A DNA stretch of 9,690 bases, taken from positions 1 through 9,690 of the forward strand of contig CANPYU010000032.1 of the NCBI GenBank assembly GCA_947588665.1, in the 5' to 3' direction. Positions within the stretch are counted from its first letter, which is position 1. The number at the start of each line of letters is the position of its first letter. Below are positions 1-3,913 of this stretch, one piece after another. This stretch comes from an uncultured Bacilli bacterium (GTDB lineage: Bacteria > Bacillota_I > Bacilli_A > RF39 > UBA660). Position numbers and translations under genes: made by a program. Under the pieces are notes generated by a model. It saw nothing but the letters and a program-made list of their open reading frames with translations. It searched no databases and was not told where the DNA came from.

Positions 1-51
1 ATCCGGCTCATAACCGGGCGGTCGTAGGTTCGAGTCCTACGAGGTCCACCA
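1..51 (+). tRNA. tRNA with CAT anticodon, 5' end outside the window
   Basis: Only the anticodon arm onward is present. The arm has a 5-bp stem closing the loop CTCATAA with anticodon CAT at 9-11. It is followed by a variable loop, a T-arm with stem GTAGG/CCTAC around TTCGAGT, the acceptor strand GAGGTCC at 41-47 and an encoded CCA at 49-51. A CAT anticodon can be elongator tRNA-Met or, if lysidine-modified, tRNA-Ile2. It lacks the three consecutive G-C pairs flanking the loop that are typical of initiator tRNA. From memory, the T-arm and acceptor resemble the Bacillus CAT tRNA beginning GGACCTTTAG, which leaves Met versus Ile2 open. It lies 3 bp before the tRNA-Leu, so the two are surely co-transcribed. 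Confidence 0.9.
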
Positions 52-54
52 CTT

Positions 55-139
55 GCGCGTGTGGCGGAATTGGTAGACGCACTAGACTTAGGATCTAGCG
101 GATAATTCCATGGGGGTTCAAGTCCCTTCACGCGCACCA
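55..139 (+). tRNA. tRNA-Leu (TAG anticodon)
   Basis: A complete class II tRNA. The acceptor stem pairs GCGCGTG (55-61) with CACGCGC (129-135), followed by discriminator A136 and an encoded CCA (137-139). The D-arm carries the GG of TTGGTAGAC. The anticodon stem CTAGA/TCTAG closes the loop CTTAGGA, which puts anticodon TAG at 89-91 and reads CUN leucine codons. The long variable arm (about 98-113, GCGGATAATTCCATGG) is the hallmark of Leu/Ser tRNAs. The T-arm contains GGTTCAAGTCC. It is the last tRNA before the terminator at 151. Confidence 0.97.
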
Positions 140-150
140 AATCGTTTGAT

Positions 151-176
151 ACTCGAACTTTTCTAGTTCGAGTTTT
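151..176 (+). terminator. Intrinsic terminator of the tRNA operon
   Basis: A perfect 9-bp inverted repeat, ACTCGAACT (151-159) and AGTTCGAGT (165-173), with a 5-nt loop, ends in a short T run (173-176) that then turns into AAAA. It begins 12 nt after the tRNA-Leu CCA. The T run is short, so termination may be incomplete. Confidence 0.8.
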
Positions 177-220
177 AAAATATTCAAATTTATGCTATAA
201 CTTTTATAAAGGAGAAGAAA

Positions 221-661
221 ATGATTATTAATAAATTTTTACAAACATTTTCAGAAGAATATATAAACTCTAAATCTATAAACCAATTACTAGAATTTAC
301 TAAAAAGACATTCCCTTCAGATGGAACTGATAAAATTTTTATTGGATGTGTACTTATAATGTTCGATATGGGATTTACCGGTCCAGCATCTTGCCATGAG
401 TATCTATCATCTATTGTTAAATCAGGAAAAGAAAAAATAGATAATACTAATTTATTATATTTTTATGTTAATCGAATTAACAAGAATAAAATGGTTTCAA
501 AATATTTAAAAAATATCCATCAAGACTTAAATTTTGAGAAACATGTAGATTTAGTTATTGAATATTTAGAACAATTTTCTTTTGATTTTAGTGCAAAAAT
601 AAAAAGTGTTTACGATAAAAAATTAAAGAATACAATAATTAATAAAAACATAATAAATTAA
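221..661 (+). CDS. Hypothetical protein, 146 aa, function unknown
   Basis: I do not recognise this protein. The ATG at 221 is preceded by a good ribosome binding site, AAAGGAG at 208-214 (6-nt spacing), which fixes the start. The product is soluble-looking, Lys/Asn/Ile-rich and mostly helical in character. The central segment around residues 40-60 (GCVLIMFDMGFTGPASCHEY) is the only part that looks constrained, with two Cys, a Pro and several Gly. There is no signal peptide or membrane helix. An extended -10 box TGCTATAAC (193-201) lies just upstream, but it would start the transcript almost at the Shine-Dalgarno, so the real promoter may be elsewhere, including read-through from the tRNA operon. 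The gene stands alone between the tRNA operon and the duplicated toxin-antitoxin modules. The first hairpin that could end its transcript is at 742-765. Confidence 0.8.
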   Translation: MIINKFLQTFSEEYINSKSINQLLEFTKKTFPSDGTDKIFIGCVLIMFDMGFTGPASCHEYLSSIVKSGKEKIDNTNLLYFYVNRINKNKMVSKYLKNIHQDLNFEKHVDLVIEYLEQFSFDFSAKIKSVYDKKLKNTIINKNIIN

Positions 662-741
662 TATTAAGGTTATAAAGTTATTGTGTTCCTTCCTAAAAAC
701 ACCAGTAATATCAAACTCAAACTTTTCAAGTATAACAAAAG

Positions 742-765
742 ACGACTTGCCAAAAAGTCGTTTTT
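742..765 (+). terminator. Small hairpin with T run, overlapping an antisense-RNA promoter
   Basis: The stem ACGACTT (742-748) and AAGTCGT (755-761) with a 6-nt loop is followed by TTTT (762-765). It could terminate transcription from the 146-aa gene about 80 nt upstream. The same DNA contains the -35 box of the plus-strand RNA promoter described at 747-775. In the second repeat copy (about 1127-1145) the stem is reduced to 5 bp (GACTT/AAGTC) while the promoter is kept, so the promoter may be the conserved function and the terminator incidental. Confidence 0.45.
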
Positions 766-775
766 ATGTTATTAT
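747..775 (+). promoter_or_regulatory. Promoter of antisense RNA, copy 1
   Basis: The -35 box TTGCCA (747-752), a 17-bp spacer and the -10 box TATTAT (770-775) with an extended -10 TG at 767-768. The predicted start is G782. The same layout with TTGCTA and TATTAT is kept in copy 2. It drives transcription toward the minus-strand peptide gene. Confidence 0.75.
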
Positions 776-798
776 GAATATGTCAAGGAAACTTGCAT

Positions 799-838
799 AA
801 AATAAAAAAGGAACATTCAATTTTGCATGTTGAGTGTT
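799..838 (-). terminator. Terminator of toxin mRNA, copy 1
   Basis: Read on the minus strand, AACACTCAA pairs with TTGAATGTT (838-812; one A-C mismatch) around a 9-nt loop. It is followed by CC, TTTTTT, A and TTTT (811-799). This gives the toxin mRNA a 3' UTR of about 90 nt, all of it covered by the plus-strand RNA. The same DNA forms a hairpin with a G-T pair in the antisense RNA. Confidence 0.55.
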
Positions 839-852
839 GCCATATTATGTGC

Positions 853-888
853 ATCACCTAAATCATTGCTGAGTTAGGTGATTTTTTT
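853..888 (+). terminator. Terminator of antisense RNA, copy 1
   Basis: A perfect 9-bp stem ATCACCTAA (853-861) and TTAGGTGAT (874-882) with a 12-nt loop, followed by a 7-T run (882-888), A and TTTT. It is a strong intrinsic terminator on the plus strand. The last T's are the complement of the toxin stop codon, so the antisense RNA covers the 3' UTR but not the toxin reading frame. Confidence 0.8.
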
Positions 889-970
889 ATTTTAGAATTA
901 CAAATAGTAATACTATAAGTAAAAGGATAATGATAATCAAAAATAAAATTAAAAAATCTTTTTTTGACAT
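887..970 (-). CDS. Small hydrophobic peptide, predicted type I toxin, copy 1
   Basis: A 27-residue peptide that begins MSKKDF and is then one unbroken hydrophobic stretch of Leu, Ile, Val and Phe (about residues 6-26), ending in Lys27. This is a single membrane-spanning helix with charged ends. ATG at 970-968 and TAA at 889-887. Translation signals are strong: GGAGGTGA on the minus strand (982-975) lies 4 nt before the ATG within GGAGGTGAGAGG. A well-formed promoter at 1033-1061, a dedicated antisense RNA and an identical second copy argue against a chance ORF. Known type I toxins (Fst, TxpA, BsrG, Ibs, TisB) are likewise 18-60 aa membrane peptides that depolarise or damage the membrane, but I see no recognisable similarity to any one of them. 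The toxin function is inferred. A regulatory or signalling peptide remains possible. Confidence 0.75.
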   Translation of the reverse strand: MSKKDFLILFLIIIILLLIVLLFVILK

Positions 971-1032
971 CCTCTCACCTCCCCTCAATTAAGAAGTTCG
1001 GCAATCACCCAACTATTAAATGTTCCAAACTA

Positions 1033-1061
1033 ATTATATCAAACATTCGTTCTTAAAGCAA
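1033..1061 (-). promoter_or_regulatory. Promoter of toxin mRNA, copy 1
   Basis: On the minus strand, -35 TTGCTT (1061-1056), a 17-bp spacer and a consensus -10 TATAAT (1038-1033). The predicted start near 1026 gives a leader of about 56 nt before the ATG at 970. The leader can form a small hairpin (AGTT...AACT with an inner GG/CC, 1013-994) about 12 nt upstream of the Shine-Dalgarno. Confidence 0.8.
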
Positions 1062-1129
1062 TGTGCTTTTTAATAAAGAAGTTGGTATTAAAAAGAAATA
1101 ATTATTAAATAGTTATTAAACAAAGTGAC

Positions 1130-1158
1130 TTGCTAAAAAGTCGTTTTTATGCTATTAT
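1130..1158 (+). promoter_or_regulatory. Promoter of antisense RNA, copy 2
   Basis: -35 TTGCTA (1130-1135), 17-bp spacer, extended TG at 1150-1151 and -10 TATTAT (1153-1158). Predicted start is G1165. Compared with copy 1 there is one C-to-T change in the -35 box and one T-to-C change in the base between TG and TATTAT. Neither breaks the promoter. Confidence 0.75.
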
Positions 1159-1181
1159 GAATATGTCAAGGAAACTTGCAT

Positions 1182-1221
1182 AAAATAAAAAAGGAACATT
1201 CAATTTCGCATGTTGAGTGTT
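1182..1221 (-). terminator. Terminator of toxin mRNA, copy 2
   Basis: The same minus-strand hairpin and CC-TTTTTT-A-TTTT tail as at 799-838. The single change is in the loop (CGAAAT in place of CAAAAT, read on the minus strand), so the stem is preserved. Confidence 0.55.
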
Positions 1222-1239
1222 GCCATATAAAAATATGTT

Positions 1240-1275
1240 ATCACCTAAATCATTGCTGAGCTAGGTGATTCTTTT
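1240..1275 (+). terminator. Terminator of antisense RNA, copy 2
   Basis: Stem ATCACCTA (1240-1247) and TAGGTGAT (1262-1269). The ninth pair of copy 1 is now an A-C mismatch, and the T run is interrupted by a C at 1271. It should terminate less efficiently than copy 1, so more antisense transcription could run into the toxin frame here. Confidence 0.7.
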
Positions 1276-1357
1276 ATTTTAGAATTACAAATAGTAATAC
1301 TATAAGTAAAAGGATAATGATAATCAAAAATAAAATTAAAAAATCTTTTTTTGACAT
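1274..1357 (-). CDS. Small hydrophobic peptide, predicted type I toxin, copy 2
   Basis: A 27-aa peptide identical in DNA and protein to the one at 887-970. ATG at 1357-1355, TAA at 1276-1274, Shine-Dalgarno GGAGGTGA at 1369-1362. It has the charged N-terminus SKKD, one hydrophobic helix and a C-terminal Lys. Both copies being intact suggests either a recent duplication or selection to keep the toxin. The toxin assignment is inferred from peptide character and antisense architecture. Confidence 0.75.
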   Translation of the reverse strand: MSKKDFLILFLIIIILLLIVLLFVILK

Positions 1358-1419
1358 CCTCTCACCTCCCCTCAATTAAGAAGTTCGGCAATCACCCAAC
1401 TATTAAATGTTCCAAACTA

Positions 1420-1448
1420 ATTATATCAAACATTCGTTCTTAAAACAA
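1420..1448 (-). promoter_or_regulatory. Promoter of toxin mRNA, copy 2
   Basis: -35 TTGTTT (1448-1443), 17-bp spacer, -10 TATAAT (1425-1420). Only the -35 box differs from copy 1 (TTGCTT), and sequence upstream of it diverges. The two toxins may therefore be transcribed at different levels. Confidence 0.8.
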
Positions 1449-1464
1449 TATATTTTCTAATAAA

Positions 1465-1564
1465 CTATAATATTTTAAAAACCACACTTTCACATTACTA
1501 AATAAAATATATTTTAATAAGAAGTTCCTCGTAAAGCTTATAATAACCTTACATTTTTAATTTT
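1465..1564. other. Intergenic stretch without a visible gene
   Basis: About 100 bp of extremely A+T-rich DNA between the second repeat copy and the exporter terminator. I found no ORF with a ribosome binding site and no convincing promoter. The plus-strand words AAGAAGTTC near 1520 also occur in the toxin leader (991-999), but the match does not extend. Confidence 0.5.
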
Positions 1565-1600
1565 AAGAAAAAAGATAAATTCAATAATTTATTTATCTTT
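1565..1600 (-). terminator. Intrinsic terminator of the ABC exporter operon
   Basis: On the minus strand, AAAGATAAAT (1600-1591) pairs perfectly with ATTTATCTTT (1580-1571) across a 10-nt loop, and the T-rich tail TTTTTTCTT follows. The first arm contains the last Lys codons and the first base of the stop codon of the permease gene. The stem has only two G-C pairs. Confidence 0.7.
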
Positions 1601-2809
1601 ATACATACTTATTATATCTTTAAAACTTAATTTAGTTCCATAATTTAATATGGCATTAGAATATATTTTAATAGCGATTTTAGCAATTATTAAGATAGTA
1701 ATTACTAATATAACAATAGATATTAGTACATCAATTCCACTTGCAAGCCCCATCATAATTCTAAAAGGCATACAAAATGGTGCCGAAATTGGAAATAAAG
1801 AGGCAAATAAATTAAGCTTACTTGTTGGATTTATCATAGTAAAATAAGATAAATAAAACCCAACAACCGCGAGTAAAGCAATAGGACTATTCGCAGACTG
1901 AATATCTTCTGGTTTACTTACTGTTGACCCTGTTAAAGCATACAATAAAGCATAAGTAAAATATCCCAATATAAAATATATAATTGTAATTAATCCCAAA
2001 TATAAAGTAATATGTGACATATCTAATACAGCTTCTAATAAGCCTCTTTCTAAAAAGACTAATGCACTAATAACCGCCGTTGCAACAATTAATATTAATT
2101 GAACCAAACCTACAATCCCTATTCCCAAAGTTTTACCAAGAACAATATTTTTAGGACTAGTAGATGTAACTAAAGTCTCTATTATTTTAGATGTCTTTTC
2201 GGTAGTAATAGAACTTGATACTTGATAAGCACAAAAATATATCGCATAAAATAAAACAACACTCATTAACATCATCACAATTATATTACCACTAGCTTCT
2301 TCTTCACTAGTCTGTTCCATACTATAAGAAAAATTAGGTTTAATAGACTGTAATTCCCTTTCAGTTAAATCAAGTTTATTTATCTGGGTATCAATATATA
2401 AACTTTCAAGTGAATTAATAAGATTTTCAGGCACTTCACTCATCAAACCAACACTTAAAACCATATACCGCATATTTATATCATTACCATTTTTTTCTAT
2501 TTCTATAGCCCCATCTATTTCTTTATTCTCTAGTTTTTTCTTAATATCATCATAACTATCTTTTGAAATATCTATTTGATAACCTACATCACTTTCTTTT
2601 AAAATCTCTAATTTATCTTCAAATATATTATTATTATCTACAATTAAAATTTTTGTTAAATTATCTTCACCAGAAAAAAGCTTCATTACATTAGGCACAT
2701 TAAAACCTACAACTATTAAAACTAAAATAATTATAGTCGATATAATAAAAGATTTTCTTTTTATCATATCTTTAATTGTAAATTTCATTACTGTTATAAT
2801 ATCATTCAT
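1589..2809 (-). CDS. yhaP: ABC-2 type exporter permease (YhaP/NatB family)
   Basis: The membrane half of an ABC exporter that pairs with the ATPase encoded just upstream. Starting from the ATG at 2809 the protein has 406 aa. It has one N-terminal membrane helix (about 21-38), a large extracytoplasmic domain (about 39-175) and a block of five or six helices (about 176-385) with a short cytoplasmic tail. The family signature EKTSKIIETLVTS (about 204-216), facing the ATPase, and SPIALLAVVG and FPISAPFCMPFRI later, are typical of NatB/YhaP permeases. The ATG begins 1 nt after the ATPase stop, so translation is coupled; a weak GGTGA lies 7 nt before it. An in-frame ATG at 2842 would overlap the ATPase by 32 nt and lacks a ribosome binding site. 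In Bacillus such pairs are linked to Na+ efflux or peptide stress. The substrate here is unknown. Confidence 0.9.
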   Translation of the reverse strand: MNDIITVMKFTIKDMIKRKSFIISTIIILVLIVVGFNVPNVMKLFSGEDNLTKILIVDNNNIFEDKLEILKESDVGYQIDISKDSYDDIKKKLENKEIDGAIEIEKNGNDINMRYMVLSVGLMSEVPENLINSLESLYIDTQINKLDLTERELQSIKPNFSYSMEQTSEEEASGNIIVMMLMSVVLFYAIYFCAYQVSSSITTEKTSKIIETLVTSTSPKNIVLGKTLGIGIVGLVQLILIVATAVISALVFLERGLLEAVLDMSHITLYLGLITIIYFILGYFTYALLYALTGSTVSKPEDIQSANSPIALLAVVGFYLSYFTMINPTSKLNLFASLFPISAPFCMPFRIMMGLASGIDVLISIVILVITILIIAKIAIKIYSNAILNYGTKLSFKDIISMYKDK

Positions 2810-2810
2810 C

Positions 2811-3701
2811 TTATTCACCAACTTTCTCAATAAATATATCATTTAAAGTAGGTTTTTTTATTTCAAATTTATCTACTTTAATCTCCTCTTTAACTAATTT
2901 ATTTAAAAGCTTATGAGCAACATCTTCATTATTTATCTTTATAATATAATTATTATTAGTTACATTTTCTATTTCTAAATTAAATTCTTTAATATAACTA
3001 TCAATATTTTCTTTAAGACATAATTCCAATCTATTCGCTGGATATTTATCTTTTATTTCTTTTAAATTCCCTTCTAACACAGTTTTACCTTTATTTAATA
3101 TTAAAATATTACTACAAAATTCTTCAATTGTAGCCATTTGATGTGCACACATTATCACATATTTGCCTTTTTTTATTAAATTAATTATAATATTTTTTAA
3201 TATCTCTGTATTAACTGGGTCAAGCCCACTAAAAGGTTCATCTAAAACCACCAATTCCGGGTCATGAATTATTGCCGTCATAAATTGAATTTTTTGCTGA
3301 TTACCTTTAGATAATTTTTCGGCTGACATCTCTAAATATTCTTCTACTTTTAATTCTTTCGCCCACATATTAATGGCTTTTATTGCATCTTCCTTTTTTA
3401 TCCCCTTAAGTTCGGCAAAATACATTAATTGGTCAATTACTTTAGTTTTAGGATATATCCCTCTTTCTTCTGGCAAATATCCAAAATTAACATTCTTTCT
3501 ATCTACTGCTTTCCCATTCCAAGTAATCTCTCCCTGCTCTTTTTTAATAATTCCAAGTAGCATTCTAATCGTAGTCGTTTTACCTGCCCCATTAGTTCCA
3601 AGTAATCCATAAACTCCCGGTTTATCCATTGTAAAAGAAATATTATCCACCACTAATTTTTTACCAAACGTTTTAGAAACATTTTTTAATACTAAACTCA
3701 C
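2811..3701 (-). CDS. yhaQ: ABC transporter ATP-binding protein (YhaQ/NatA family)
   Basis: A 296-aa cytoplasmic ATPase that powers the permease encoded immediately downstream. All nucleotide-binding motifs are intact: Walker A GTNGAGKT (35-42), Q-loop region YLPEERGIYP (75-84), where the usual Gln is Glu as in the YhaQ group, signature LSKGNQQK (130-137), Walker B LVVLDEPFSGLDP (150-162) and the H-loop His187. The C-terminal 100 residues form the extension usual in this subfamily. It starts with GTG at 3701. Minus-strand GAGGT about 8 nt upstream supports this start. The EERGIYP and LSKGNQQK wording is characteristic of the COG4152 (YhaQ) group as I remember it. Exporter function is well supported. 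The substrate cannot be read from sequence. Confidence 0.93.
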   Translation of the reverse strand: MSLVLKNVSKTFGKKLVVDNISFTMDKPGVYGLLGTNGAGKTTTIRMLLGIIKKEQGEITWNGKAVDRKNVNFGYLPEERGIYPKTKVIDQLMYFAELKGIKKEDAIKAINMWAKELKVEEYLEMSAEKLSKGNQQKIQFMTAIIHDPELVVLDEPFSGLDPVNTEILKNIIINLIKKGKYVIMCAHQMATIEEFCSNILILNKGKTVLEGNLKEIKDKYPANRLELCLKENIDSYIKEFNLEIENVTNNNYIIKINNEDVAHKLLNKLVKEEIKVDKFEIKKPTLNDIFIEKVGE

Positions 3702-3768
3702 AATAATTACCTCACTTTCATTAATATCTTAAAAAAATATTTTCATATATATCTAAAAAAGTTGATAC

Positions 3769-3789
3769 AAATGCTTCCCCTTTGCATTT
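3769..3789. promoter_or_regulatory. Inverted repeat upstream of the exporter operon, possible operator
   Basis: AAATGC (3769-3774) and GCATTT (3784-3789) form a perfect 6-bp inverted repeat around a C-rich 9-bp spacer, about 70 bp upstream of the GTG start at 3701. It abuts a possible minus-strand -35, TTGTAT (3770-3765), followed at about 17 bp by the weak -10 TATGAA (3747-3742). The position suits a repressor or a small stem-loop. Both promoter boxes are weak matches, so this is tentative. Confidence 0.3.
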
Positions 3790-3891
3790 TTATTCCCAAA
3801 GTTACTTGCCAATCATTATAAATATATTCTTTATATAACCCTCTAAATTTAAACAATTAACTTTAACAAATATATTTTATCACAATCTAAT

Positions 3892-3913
3892 AATAAAATA
3901 AAGAATCTTTACT
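3892..3913 (-). terminator. Weak terminator hairpin at the end of the VanZ gene
   Basis: Minus-strand AGTAAAG (3913-3907), loop ATT, then CTTTATT (3903-3897), one G-T pair, followed by TTATTA. The stem overlaps the stop codon. The stem is short and the T run imperfect. Confidence 0.35.

Larger units (their letters stand above)
782..889 (+). ncRNA. Predicted antisense antitoxin RNA, copy 1
   Basis: A predicted RNA of about 108 nt from G782 to the T run at 882-888. It has three hairpins: a 5' mini-hairpin CAAG-GAAA-CTTG (784-795) with a GNRA-type loop, a second stem ACATTCAA/TTGAGTGT (813-837) and the terminator stem ATCACCTAA/TTAGGTGAT (853-882). It has no ribosome binding site or convincing ORF. 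It is fully complementary to the 3' UTR of the minus-strand toxin mRNA, with an overlap of about 90 nt, and stops at the toxin stop codon. Known type I antitoxins such as RatA, SR4 and RNA II of par also overlap the toxin mRNA at its 3' end. The role as antitoxin is inferred from this geometry. The end points are predictions. Confidence 0.65.
742..1077. repeat. Tandem repeat copy 1 (toxin-antitoxin module)
   Basis: The first of two direct copies, with offset 383 bp on the left part and 387 bp on the right because of a 4-bp indel near 843-852. Positions 885-1057 are identical, base for base, to 1272-1444. That stretch covers the whole toxin peptide gene, its Shine-Dalgarno, leader and -10 box. 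Outside it the copies differ by scattered substitutions. Similarity fades left of about 742 and right of about 1077. I saw no transposase, target-site duplication or terminal inverted repeats, so this is a plain tandem duplication and not an insertion sequence. Confidence 0.95.
1165..1276 (+). ncRNA. Predicted antisense antitoxin RNA, copy 2
   Basis: The counterpart of the RNA at 782-889, about 4 nt longer because of an insertion in the linker before the terminator. The 5' GAAA-loop mini-hairpin and the second stem are identical. The second loop has one T-to-C change. The terminator stem loses its inner pair. It overlaps the 3' UTR of the second toxin mRNA. Given the near-identity, each RNA could pair with either toxin mRNA, though not perfectly across the linker. 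The antitoxin role is inferred. Confidence 0.62.
1125..1464. repeat. Tandem repeat copy 2 (toxin-antitoxin module)
   Basis: The second copy of the 742-1077 module, separated from it by about 47 bp of A+T-rich DNA with no gene. It has its own intact toxin frame, both promoters and both hairpins. Substitutions relative to copy 1 fall in the antisense-RNA half and in the toxin -35 region. The toxin gene and leader are unchanged. Confidence 0.95.

Noticed and set aside
742..1464. CRISPR array or insertion sequence as explanation of the repeats
   Set aside because: There are only two units of about 340 bp, with no short regularly spaced repeats, no transposase frame and no terminal inverted repeats. 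Internal promoters and an identical small gene explain them better.
1515..1545. Third remnant copy of the toxin module near AAGAAGTTC
   Set aside because: Only about nine bases match the toxin leader. No Shine-Dalgarno, peptide frame or promoter accompanies them.
1650..1847. Open frame on the plus strand inside the permease gene (65 codons)
   Set aside because: It is the reverse complement of membrane-helix codons of the permease, has no ribosome binding site and its hydrophobicity is inherited from the opposite strand.
2810..2842. Longer start for the permease at 2842
   Set aside because: It would overlap the ATPase by 32 nt and has no Shine-Dalgarno; the ATG at 2809 directly after the ATPase stop fits the family's N-terminus better.
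3373..3612. Open frame on the plus strand inside the ATPase gene (79 codons)
   Set aside because: It lies wholly opposite the conserved ATPase motifs, lacks a ribosome binding site and has no recognisable protein character.
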